The translations under genes were made by a program, and so were the position numbers. Under the pieces are notes generated by a model that did not search any database, was not told where the DNA came from, and saw only the letters and a program-made list of their open reading frames with translations. Positions 13,732 to 20,002 of a stretch of 20,002 nucleotides of DNA are shown here, piece by piece. This DNA is from a virus. Numbering within the stretch: the first letter of the stretch is position 1; each line of letters starts with the position of its first letter. Location: IMG/VR virus record IMGVR_UViG_3300031841_000030, positions 1-20,002 of that record; one strand, written 5' to 3'.

Positions 13732-13933
13732 TTACTTCATCCCGCAGATATTTAAGTTTACGTAAAGCTGTGATAGCACCTTGCTGACGGTGCATCATAA
13801 TTGTATCGTCTGATTGTTCTAACACCTTTTGGTGTTGCTCAATAGCTAGGTCTATATAACTATTGAATGCTTCCCACTGGCGGTTGTTGCCCACCAGCGG
13901 CTTGAGGCGGCTGAGTACCTGCTGTTTGTTCAT
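13724..13933 (-). CDS. Small helical protein overlapping the portal gene
   Basis: A 69-residue protein starting MNKQQVLSRLKPLVGNNRQW. I use the ATG at 13933, with AAGGA about ten bases upstream. A GTG seven codons earlier has no ribosome-binding site. The first 74 bases lie inside the portal gene in another frame, where the portal encodes a Gln/Pro/Gly-rich tail that may be free to vary. The rest is one or two helices (YIDLAIEQHQKVLEQSDD, AITALRKLKYLRDEV) with even charge, like small head-assembly or connector proteins. There is no membrane segment. The ATG of the next gene overlaps its stop. I do not recognise the family. Confidence 0.72.
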   Translation of the reverse strand: MNKQQVLSRLKPLVGNNRQWEAFNSYIDLAIEQHQKVLEQSDDTIMMHRQQGAITALRKLKYLRDEVNG

Positions 13934-15992
13934 TTCCACTAAATCCTTGTTCACCCGGAACTGGTGCTTGACCAGTGCCTATATTTCCACCACCAGCACC
14001 TGTTGGGTCAAGTGGCGCACCTGTTGCTTGAGGCTGTTGTTGTTCTGCTGGTGCTTGGAACTGTTTCATTAGTTCTGCTTGCAGAGCAGCCTCACTCATA
14101 TTGTTGGTTACTTTATCGGGGTCAAGGTCCATTGACTTTGCAATCTCGCTGATTACATATTGGAACTTAGCAAACGGTGCAAGTGCTGGGTTACTTGCAA
14201 TTTGTAAGAACTGCATAAGTCTCTGACTACGAACCTCATTAGCCATTAGACTTTCTGTGCCACGTGCCTTTACTTCTAAGTCACCCTTAATTTCTGGGTC
14301 AAAATCAAACTGCATATTAAATCTGAAGAAACCTTCACCAAGGGGACGTAACATATAGTCATCTACGTTTTTAATAACAGTTTTAATACTACCACTTGCC
14401 GCATTCATTAACATGGATATTCCAGAAGCAGTACGTCCTACACCTGTTACCCCTGTTTGCCCGTGTGCAAATGATGGTAAACCTGTAGACTCATCTGATA
14501 ACTGACGTGCTTTATCAAACAGCATCATATTTTCTGATGATACATTAGGAAACTTTGTGCCAAAGATAGCCTGACCCGGTGCGCCAGATTGTCTGCGGAA
14601 TACCTTGCCCGGATATATAGACATATCCTGCCCCGGCACAAGATTTGTTTCATCTACCTCAATAAGCAGATTACCTGACAATACAGCATTGTCTACAGCC
14701 ATACGCATAAACCCATTCATCAGTGTCTGCGTATCGTCCATGTTTTCTGCAATGCCCACACCAAAGAAAGAGTATGGGTTCATTTCATACGGTGCAGCTA
14801 CGTAAGGAATTTTAGCTGGCTTAAATGGATTAAGCACCATACGAATGAGTTTGTTGTTACAAATCCATACATTTGCTTGTAACTCGTCAAACTCTTTTAG
14901 TTCATCTGGAATATCTACACCCTGCTCTTCAAGCATCTCTGTGTCAACCATACCCCAATATTCAAGAACCTCAAAACGGTCTATGCCATGCTCTGGTGCA
15001 TAATCAGATAAGTCATCTTCCCAATACTTTTTAGTGTAGTTCTCACCCATTTGAATGCATTCGTCAATAACTTGACCACGGAAATATGGACGTTTTTTCA
15101 GCATACGCATTTGTGAACGAGACATCTTATGCCGTTCAATAACAAACTGTGCTTCATCCATGTTATTTGAGTCTGGGTCAGGATAAAAGTTCCACACAGA
15201 TACATGGTCTACTTGTGGAACAGTTTTAAACATAGGGTCATAGTTACCCTCGTCATCCCAATTAGGATATTCTTTATCTTTAGCAAATGGGCCTTTCATA
15301 ATACCTGTGCCAAACAATGCCATTTCAAAAGAACTGCTACGCAAGTTTTTATTAGCACCTGACTCTTCTAACTGGTCATGTATTTTCTTCTGCATTTTTT
15401 TAGCTGCAATCATTGCAGGACTAAACTCAATAGCAGTAGGTGTTTTGCCCGGACCTTCTTTCAGTTTATCCTGAACAGGGTCAAGTTTTTCTTCTAGCGG
15501 TCCAAGTTTTTCAGACAGCGTTTTAGCCGTTGCACCCGGTGGCAAATCATTTCCATCTCCTTTAAAACCATACGGACTTGTAAGCGAAGTAGTCGCTTGC
15601 ATCTGTTCCGGTTCTTTTGGGTCAAAATGTACATCGGCAACTACTCCTTCAGGAAGTGTTGTAGGCTCAATAGATAGAGGAAACTTATTATTAGCAAATA
15701 AAACATCAACGATTTGACCATACGCAGCAAGCGTTTTAGTTTTAGTAACTTTAATAAAGACACGTGACTTCTCCGACTCTGTAAACTGTACATCAGGACC
15801 ATACAAACCACGATAGTTACGATATGCTCTTAGCCAACGCTCCTCATCTTGATATCGGTAATCTTCAGCCCGACTGTATCTTTCAAGAATAAAAGGAATA
15901 ATGTTAGATACATCAGCATCAAAAGTCACAGAGTCATCTGTATCTTCTAATGCAATAGCATCATCTTCAATCATAATTTCATCTTCAGCCAT
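13860..15992 (-). CDS. Portal protein
   Basis: A 710-residue protein directly after the large terminase, the standard place for a portal. The N-terminus is acidic, then FILERYSRAEDYRYQDEERW and LRAYRNYRGLYG form the portal-type entry helix. Later stretches typical of podovirus portals include MKGPFAKDKEYPNWD, SVWNFYPDPDSNNMDEAQF, VLEYWGMVDTEML, PFKPAKIPYVAAPYEMNPY and the helical GVGRTASGISMLMNAASGS. The last 69 residues or so are Gln/Pro/Gly-rich low complexity and share DNA with the next gene. Twelve copies would form the vertex ring through which DNA enters and the adaptor attaches. At 710 residues it is longer than T7's portal (a little over 530) and close to the P22 type. It starts ten bases after the terminase stop. 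Confidence 0.85.
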   Translation of the reverse strand: MAEDEIMIEDDAIALEDTDDSVTFDADVSNIIPFILERYSRAEDYRYQDEERWLRAYRNYRGLYGPDVQFTESEKSRVFIKVTKTKTLAAYGQIVDVLFANNKFPLSIEPTTLPEGVVADVHFDPKEPEQMQATTSLTSPYGFKGDGNDLPPGATAKTLSEKLGPLEEKLDPVQDKLKEGPGKTPTAIEFSPAMIAAKKMQKKIHDQLEESGANKNLRSSSFEMALFGTGIMKGPFAKDKEYPNWDDEGNYDPMFKTVPQVDHVSVWNFYPDPDSNNMDEAQFVIERHKMSRSQMRMLKKRPYFRGQVIDECIQMGENYTKKYWEDDLSDYAPEHGIDRFEVLEYWGMVDTEMLEEQGVDIPDELKEFDELQANVWICNNKLIRMVLNPFKPAKIPYVAAPYEMNPYSFFGVGIAENMDDTQTLMNGFMRMAVDNAVLSGNLLIEVDETNLVPGQDMSIYPGKVFRRQSGAPGQAIFGTKFPNVSSENMMLFDKARQLSDESTGLPSFAHGQTGVTGVGRTASGISMLMNAASGSIKTVIKNVDDYMLRPLGEGFFRFNMQFDFDPEIKGDLEVKARGTESLMANEVRSQRLMQFLQIASNPALAPFAKFQYVISEIAKSMDLDPDKVTNNMSEAALQAELMKQFQAPAEQQQPQATGAPLDPTGAGGGNIGTGQAPVPGEQGFSGNEQTAGTQPPQAAGGQQPPVGSIQ

Positions 15993-16002
15993 ATTTTATT
16001 CC

Positions 16003-17562
16003 TTAGTATCCAAAAGTAGCATCTGCAACTTGCATACCGCCACTGGGTCTACCCATAGGGTCATAATCAAATATACTAAACCTTGGTCGTGACATTATAC
16101 CATACCTTAACGCATCGTACAAGTGGTCTTCTGCTTTCGTGTCCACATCTTCTGGATTTTTCTTATCCAAAGGTATGGACGGTAGTTGAGATATGATGTT
16201 TGTGCAACTATCAAAGAAAACAAGTCTAGGCTCCTCTGTAAATTCGTCTACCTGTAAACGTCTGTGTATTTCGTTTTTACCTGCTACACGACTGCCACGG
16301 CTGCGGTCTGACGGTCTCCACCGACAACCTCTGCTTATCATCTGTTCCGCAAGAGACGGTCCAGTATCACCACGCTTATGCCAAAGACTGCTATCCAAGA
16401 CACCATATTTAATATTTCCATCTTCAGCCTCTAGTTCCAGTATCATGTCAGCCAAGTCCGTTGCTAGGACTTTTGACACATACAATTCCCTGTACACAAT
16501 GATTTGCTCAGACGGTGCGACAGCGCACCATACAACACCACTGTAAGAACCATACCCGTAATCACATGCTCTAAACTTAACCCAATTGCTAGGAATATTA
16601 AAAGGTTCAACAACATGAATATCACGGTCAAACTCTGTGAACGCAGCACCTTCTTTAATATCCCAATCACCTTGGAGGAGTTGTCTTCGCTGCTGCTCTG
16701 GGAGCGACAGGAGCATAGCTTCGTAGTCACCTGCTTCAGCGAGATACGGGTTGTCAGATAATCTAGCAGGAATGAACCTACGTTTAAATAGTGGCTTCCC
16801 AGCTTTGCTATGCCCTGCTGGATACCTGAGAGTTTCACCTGTTTCAATATCTGTCGCATCGTATGCCTTGTTATATGGTGCTGGGTCAATAAACATTTTC
16901 TTTACCCAGTGATGACCTCTTCCACCGGGGTTTGTTGTTGCCCTCATAAAGATGGGCAAGTCAGGGGCAGTGGACCGTAGACGACTTCGCATGTAGTTCC
17001 ATGCATATGGGCTTCCCCATTGGGTCAGTTCGTCAAAGCCTATCCAGCTAAAAGCTAGACCCTGATAACGCAGGACATCTTCATCTCTGTCAAGGTATGA
17101 CATCCACAACCTCGCACCAGATGGCGCAGTCCACTGCATCTTTCTTTCTGACCACTTTATTCCGGGCCAGATTTTTGGATAGAGTTCCTGTGATTTAAAT
17201 ATTAGTTCACGTAACTCTTCCGTAGTGTGTCGGAGCAGCAGACCACTAAACTGTGGATGCCCCATGTAGCGAAGCGGGTCTGCAAGCATGGCATATGATT
17301 TACCACCACCTGCTGAACCACCGTAAAGAACTTCACGCTCAGATGCTGCAAGAAAGTCTGTCTGTGGGCCGGGGTTAGGTTTAAATAGGACATTAGCGTG
17401 TTCTTCAACTGCTTCTGTTTCGTACTCAATATCCCGTATATCAACCTGCGGCTTTTGCTCCTGTTCTTGCTTCTTCAATCTCTTTCGCTTTGGAGATTGC
17501 CTTTTCCGCATACTCTGCCCACTTGCGGAGGCTTGCAGCTTGGTTCTTACGCTGTCGCTCAT
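16003..17562 (-). CDS. terL: Large terminase subunit (packaging ATPase and nuclease)
   Basis: A 519-residue protein. ATPase: GGSAGGGKS (81-89) is the Walker A loop, IGFDEL (174-179) the Walker B with Asp177 and catalytic-type Glu178, and RATTNPGG (207-214) the coupling motif. Nuclease (RNase H-like): acidic residues in RACDYGYG (Asp334), GVLDSS (Asp390) and KAEDHLYDALRYG (Asp479/Asp483). It cuts concatemeric DNA and pumps it through the portal. ATG 17562 gives a first 40 residues that are basic and lie entirely inside the preceding gene. An in-frame ATG at 17511 would shorten the overlap to 71 bases, and neither has a strong ribosome-binding site. No plausible ATG lies between the overlap and the conserved start of the ATPase domain, so a long overlap is required either way. 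Confidence 0.93.
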   Translation of the reverse strand: MSDSVRTKLQASASGQSMRKRQSPKRKRLKKQEQEQKPQVDIRDIEYETEAVEEHANVLFKPNPGPQTDFLAASEREVLYGGSAGGGKSYAMLADPLRYMGHPQFSGLLLRHTTEELRELIFKSQELYPKIWPGIKWSERKMQWTAPSGARLWMSYLDRDEDVLRYQGLAFSWIGFDELTQWGSPYAWNYMRSRLRSTAPDLPIFMRATTNPGGRGHHWVKKMFIDPAPYNKAYDATDIETGETLRYPAGHSKAGKPLFKRRFIPARLSDNPYLAEAGDYEAMLLSLPEQQRRQLLQGDWDIKEGAAFTEFDRDIHVVEPFNIPSNWVKFRACDYGYGSYSGVVWCAVAPSEQIIVYRELYVSKVLATDLADMILELEAEDGNIKYGVLDSSLWHKRGDTGPSLAEQMISRGCRWRPSDRSRGSRVAGKNEIHRRLQVDEFTEEPRLVFFDSCTNIISQLPSIPLDKKNPEDVDTKAEDHLYDALRYGIMSRPRFSIFDYDPMGRPSGGMQVADATFGY

Positions 17563-17842
17563 GTTGTAACCGCTTTCTTAATCCTACATGCGATATGTAT
17601 CTACCGCTATTTGTACTAAGCCAGTTAGCTACCTCACGATAGCTGTATTGATTTGTATACGCTCTGGCCTTTTCAAGCAAATCCAACTCAGTTGGAATGG
17701 GGTCAAGAATGTCGGGGTCTTCTTCGTTTTGCTTGTAACCAAATGGTACAGTACGTGCAATGCGTGGTATCTGTACCCATTCGTTTTCTTCTTTAATGTC
17801 TGTTGGCTGTGGTAACTTCCAACGTCCTGCTGTTCTAGTCAT
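17441..17842 (-). CDS. DNA-binding-like packaging-region protein (second small-terminase candidate)
   Basis: A 133-residue protein just before the large terminase and overlapping it by 122 bases. The N-terminus (RTAGRWKLPQPTDIKEENEW and RIARTVPFGYKQNEEDPDI) and the section YSYREVANWLSTNSG followed by HVGLRKRLQHE match a family I recall immediately upstream of terL in many phages. The latter section reads as a helix-turn-helix. The C-terminal 40 residues are a charged helix (ASLRKWAEYAEKAISKAKEI), the part encoded in the overlap. Either this or the protein at 18525-18899 could be the true small terminase. It forms a TAATG overlap with the gene before it. Confidence 0.65.
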   Translation of the reverse strand: MTRTAGRWKLPQPTDIKEENEWVQIPRIARTVPFGYKQNEEDPDILDPIPTELDLLEKARAYTNQYSYREVANWLSTNSGRYISHVGLRKRLQHERQRKNQAASLRKWAEYAEKAISKAKEIEEARTGAKAAG

Positions 17843-18177
17843 TAGTTTTTCTTTGAACCCGGACCAGTTAATGCTGAACCTTGTCCTGCTGGTTTTGATT
17901 TAAAAGCGGCTAAAAAACTTCCTACAACTGGTATAGAACGTAGCGCATATTTTTTTGCTAGTTCTTTTGCTGGTGTCTTTGTTAAACCCTTTATTATTTC
18001 TTTTTGTTGTTGTAAGAGTGCCTTTCTTATTTTTACATCTTCAGCATTTAAATTTTTTGGTTTTATAGCGTTTAACTGGTCAATTTTCATTTGAGCAGTT
18101 TTAATTTTAGTATCTTTAGCTATTGATGCATGTCTAGTTTGTGCTTTGGTTTTAGGTTTTTTAGTGCGATTACTCAT
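17842..18177 (-). CDS. Small Lys-rich protein, function unknown
   Basis: A 111-residue strongly basic protein (KKPKTKAQTRHASIAK, then helical KIKTAQMKIDQLNAIKPK and RKALLQQQKEIIKGLTK). A short hydrophobic patch (RSIPVVGSFLAAF) near residue 85-97 precedes a Gly/Ser/Lys end. The base composition is AT-richer than in the head genes. No known domain is recognised. It could bind nucleic acid by charge, but nothing in the sequence proves this. It begins three bases after the preceding stop and overlaps the next start as TAATG. Confidence 0.65.
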   Translation of the reverse strand: MSNRTKKPKTKAQTRHASIAKDTKIKTAQMKIDQLNAIKPKNLNAEDVKIRKALLQQQKEIIKGLTKTPAKELAKKYALRSIPVVGSFLAAFKSKPAGQGSALTGPGSKKN

Positions 18178-18180
18178 TAG

Positions 18181-18525
18181 TCATCGTCCTTTATTCTTAC
18201 GATTATCTACCGTTGAAATAACCATACCGCCTTTGCGATAATCTTTTTCAATTTTTATTAAATTTGGTCCTTGAAAAATTTCATGCACTCCATCTTTATC
18301 TCCTGCAGAGCCAGCACCTTTGCTAGATAGCGTTGATTTAAGTTGTTTTGCTTTTTGACGAAGTTCATATGCTTGCTTTAACATATTTGTATATGTATTG
18401 TATATCTTAGTACCTTGACCTGCTTTTTTTGCAGCTTTTTCTCTAGTTCCTGCTGCTTTTGAAAAATCTTTAGCTTTATTTTCTAACCTTCTTATTTCTT
18501 TTCTTACTTCAGCATCATCAGCCAT
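18181..18525 (-). CDS. Small basic coiled-coil-like protein, function unknown
   Basis: A 114-residue protein. Residues 5-70 are a long charged helix (EVRKEIRRLENKAKDFSKAA, KQAYELRQKAKQLKSTLSSK). A Gly-rich linker follows (GAGSAGDKDG), then IEKDYRKGGMVISTVDNRKN. The YRKGGMV element resembles short Lys-Gly-Gly motifs I recall in small proteins from marine phages; KGG also occurs in the 655-residue protein of this window. The role is unknown. It overlaps the previous gene as TAATG, so it is probably co-translated with the small-terminase-like protein. Confidence 0.65.
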   Translation of the reverse strand: MADDAEVRKEIRRLENKAKDFSKAAGTREKAAKKAGQGTKIYNTYTNMLKQAYELRQKAKQLKSTLSSKGAGSAGDKDGVHEIFQGPNLIKIEKDYRKGGMVISTVDNRKNKGR

Positions 18526-18899
18526 TAGTCATCATCCTCTACTTTAGCTTTAGCTGGCATAAGCATAACACCACCTGCTGCCTCTACCTGCACCTTCTCT
18601 GTTTTAATTAAACCTGTGCGGTCAAGCAATTCTTTAGCTGCTGACATTTTATCACGGATACCAAGTTCAGTTGGGTCATGTAAACCGCCCACCATAGCCA
18701 TAGCAGCTTTAGGTGCGTTACGAGCCATGTACATCTGCGTTGCTTCTAGTATCTCTTCTTTGAGACCTTTTACAATTGCAGTTGTAGCAGTAGTTTCTGA
18801 ATACCCTGCCAGTTTCTTAGCGGCAACTACGTCACCGCCAGCCTCTTCAAAGAGGACTTCCAGAAACTTCTGTTGTCTTTCGTTTAGTTCTCTAGCCAT
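18525..18899 (-). CDS. Small terminase-like protein
   Basis: A 124-residue protein. The N-terminus (LNERQQKFLEVLFEEAGGD, then VAAKKLAGYSETTATT) is a helix-turn-helix of the type seen in phage small terminases, with the AGYS turn after a helix. The centre (VKGLKEEILEATQMYMAR, then AAMAMVGGLHDPTELGIRDK) is the helical oligomer region, and a short acidic tail (KAKVEDDD) ends it. Small terminases form rings that recognise the packaging site and stimulate the large subunit. Here it is 960 bases before terL with three genes between them, so the assignment is by pattern rather than adjacency. See also 17441-17842. TAATG overlaps join it to both neighbours. Confidence 0.75.
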   Translation of the reverse strand: MARELNERQQKFLEVLFEEAGGDVVAAKKLAGYSETTATTAIVKGLKEEILEATQMYMARNAPKAAMAMVGGLHDPTELGIRDKMSAAKELLDRTGLIKTEKVQVEAAGGVMLMPAKAKVEDDD

Positions 18900-19072
18900 T
18901 AGTTTGTAATACTCTTATATAATGCTTTTGCTTTTTTAAATAATCCATCGGCATATCTAGAATCGCCAAATCTTTTATTGCCAGATGTACCACCATAAAA
19001 TGTTTGACCTTTAGTGCCGGGATATTTTACTAAAAAACCCTTTTTCTTTTTTGTAATTTGCCTATCAGCCAT
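18899..19072 (-). CDS. 57-residue basic protein
   Basis: A small gene with a good ribosome-binding site (TTAGGAG, eight bases before the ATG) and a TAATG overlap with the following gene. The protein begins MADRQITKKKKGFLVKYPG and continues QTFYGGTSGNKRFGDSRYAD and LFKKAKALYKSITN. It is very basic, with a Gly/Ser turn in the middle and a helical end. No family is recognised. Proteins like this in phages often touch DNA or are virion-internal, but I cannot show that. It is the first gene after the lysozyme and may be the first of the packaging operon. Confidence 0.7.
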   Translation of the reverse strand: MADRQITKKKKGFLVKYPGTKGQTFYGGTSGNKRFGDSRYADGLFKKAKALYKSITN

Positions 19073-19119
19073 TACTTTAACTCCTAATGCAAAACCTATA
19101 TTTTCTGATATAGATGATA

Positions 19120-19608
19120 TTATTTTAATTCTCCATGATGCATGGCATGTGCTAACTTATGGCTGCGTCCTTTTACCTGCACAGCCCATCTGCTGTCTAA
19201 CATCTCACGTGATGCAGTGGGAAAGTCTCCTTCATGCACAGCAGCCCACATTTTTTTAAACTTACACAGTCGTGGCACACCCATATTAAATGCCATGTCT
19301 ACAAGTACAAGCTGACGTACAGCGTCTAAATCTGCTATGCAAGGGTGCGCTTTAAGCAGTTCTTCCTCGACTATCTGCACGTCATTCTCTAATAGATATG
19401 CAGCGTCAGCTTCAGTAATACCATGCTCGTACACTGCTTCTATGTTTGGAAAGTCCAGAGCCTCAAGTTCTTCCTTGGTAATACCTCTGTCTTCAAGGTT
19501 TCTGCCCACACCTATTGTGTCAATACCAAGTGTATCCTGATAGACTTCAAGGCGCAAACCTTCACTCTGAACAAGCTGTTTAATTAAATGTGTGCGAATG
19601 TATTTCAT
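19120..19608 (-). CDS. Endolysin, T4-type lysozyme (glycoside hydrolase family 24)
   Basis: A 162-residue protein, close to the 164 residues of T4 lysozyme. The active-site region is SEGLRLEVYQDTLGIDTIGV with Glu16, Asp25 and Thr31 at the spacing of the T4 triad (Glu11, Asp20, Thr26). GVGRNL follows. The second domain has LLENDVQIVEEELLKAH and LVLVDMAFNMGVPRL (family motif for the C-terminal lobe), then SREMLDSRWAVQVKGR. It cleaves the glycan strands of peptidoglycan at the end of infection. There is no signal peptide or SAR-type membrane start, so a holin would be needed; a candidate lies directly upstream. It begins immediately after the preceding stop. Confidence 0.92.
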   Translation of the reverse strand: MKYIRTHLIKQLVQSEGLRLEVYQDTLGIDTIGVGRNLEDRGITKEELEALDFPNIEAVYEHGITEADAAYLLENDVQIVEEELLKAHPCIADLDAVRQLVLVDMAFNMGVPRLCKFKKMWAAVHEGDFPTASREMLDSRWAVQVKGRSHKLAHAMHHGELK

Positions 19609-19818
19609 CTACTTGCCTCTTGACTCTCTGCCTAGATAGATACCATACACACCTGTCATAACACCCATAATAACAGAAACAAATGCAGACTGCTGTGTTG
19701 TTGGGTCTTCAAGATTCATAAACCATTCTGCACAACGCCATGACATTGCAACAGAAGCAATCATTGTTAGCTTTGCTGTAACATTAAATTGCAGCCATCT
19801 TTTCCACCAATCAACCAT
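19609..19818 (-). CDS. Small two-helix membrane protein, holin candidate
   Basis: A 69-residue protein. Residues of about 16-34 (KLTMIASVAMSWRCAEWFM) and 44-62 (SAFVSVIMGVMTGVYGIYL) can span the membrane, and the C-terminus is charged (GRESRGK). The small size, two segments, charged tail and direct position before the lysozyme fit a class II-type holin, which would open the inner membrane to release the lysozyme. The first segment has an Arg and a Cys and is less hydrophobic, so topology is uncertain. A spanin subunit or a membrane protein unrelated to lysis are alternatives. Confidence 0.6.
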   Translation of the reverse strand: MVDWWKRWLQFNVTAKLTMIASVAMSWRCAEWFMNLEDPTTQQSAFVSVIMGVMTGVYGIYLGRESRGK

Positions 19819-19925
19819 TATTTACACAAGTCCTCATAACGAAGTGTGTGTTGCCTGTGCTGAGACAAATCACCCACGTGGTTGTACGTAAACATTTCTT
19901 TGAGTAGAGTTATTATGTGTTTCAT
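19818..19925 (-). CDS. 35-residue protein in the lysis-type module
   Basis: A tiny gene joined to both neighbours by overlaps: ATGA with the gene before and TAATG with the holin candidate after. The protein begins MKHIITLLKEMFTYNHVGDL and ends with a polar, His-rich stretch. There is no membrane segment or recognised domain. The double coupling is the main support that it is real. It may serve chiefly to couple translation of the holin candidate. Confidence 0.5.
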   Translation of the reverse strand: MKHIITLLKEMFTYNHVGDLSQHRQHTLRYEDLCK

Positions 19926-20002
19926 TTTTTACCAAAGAATTTTGTAGCTGAACGAACTCCAAAAGAAGCGGCAACGATAACTCCCAAGGAATATTGATAC
20001 CA
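19922..20002 (-). CDS. C-terminal end of a gene entering from the right edge
   Basis: The last 26 codons and stop of a gene whose start lies outside the window. The visible end includes YSLGVIVAASFGVRSATKFF and GKK: a short hydrophobic stretch followed by a basic tail, as in small membrane proteins. The stop overlaps the next ATG as ATGA. Nothing can be said about function. Confidence 0.6.
   Translation of the reverse strand, partial: WYQYSLGVIVAASFGVRSATKFFGKK

Noticed and set aside
1-20002. tRNA genes, CRISPR arrays, insertion sequences or attachment sites
   Set aside because: I saw no cloverleaf-like gene, regularly spaced repeat, transposase or integrase. The window is almost entirely coding on one strand.

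Overview
The window is a stretch of a tailed bacteriophage genome (Caudoviricetes) carrying the lysis, DNA-packaging, head and tail genes. Every gene I can support lies on the minus strand, so the region is transcribed from the right end (20002) to the left end (1). The gene order, the T7-style pair of tail tubular proteins and the style of the small tail proteins resemble, from memory and unchecked, podovirus-like phages known from marine metagenomes and from phages of marine Alphaproteobacteria. The host cannot be read from the sequence. Base composition looks moderately AT-rich by eye. There is no integrase, repressor, tRNA, CRISPR array or insertion sequence in the window, and no sign of lysogeny.

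Layout in transcription order: (1) 20002-19120, a lysis-type module: the tail end of a small gene, a 35-residue ORF, a small two-helix membrane protein (holin candidate) and a T4-type lysozyme. (2) 19072-16003, the packaging module: a 57-residue basic protein, a small-terminase-like protein, two small Lys-rich proteins, a second DNA-binding-like protein and the large terminase. (3) 15992-9036, the head module: portal, a small protein overlapping the portal gene, a 655-residue low-complexity virion-type protein, scaffold, then a noncoding leader of 238 bases with its own promoter, the major capsid protein and a likely capsid accessory protein, closed by a UUCG-capped hairpin. (4) 8977-4841, the tail core: tubular protein A-like, tubular protein B-like and a 635-residue repeat-built tail fibre. 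(5) 4782-1, an accessory tail region behind a perfect-consensus sigma70-type promoter: twelve small genes made of single fibre domains, five members of one paralogous family, a C1q-like jelly-roll protein and several chaperone-like genes.

The genes are packed tightly. Nine junctions are TAATG and four are ATGA stop/start overlaps, pointing to translational coupling. Two larger overlaps occur, 122 bases between the large terminase and the gene before it, and 74 bases between the portal gene and the small gene after it.

The most interesting part is the left 4.8 kb. Members of one paralogous tail-protein family (conserved start, conserved centre, variable C-terminal half) follow each other. Their shared C-terminal Gly-Asp-Leu-Ala is encoded by bases that also form the Shine-Dalgarno sequence of the next gene. 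Each gene therefore carries its successor's ribosome-binding site, a layout that would let cassettes be added, lost or swapped without breaking expression. Blocks repeated within this family and within the 635-residue fibre are nearly identical as protein but clearly different as DNA, which implies selection on the protein rather than recent copying.
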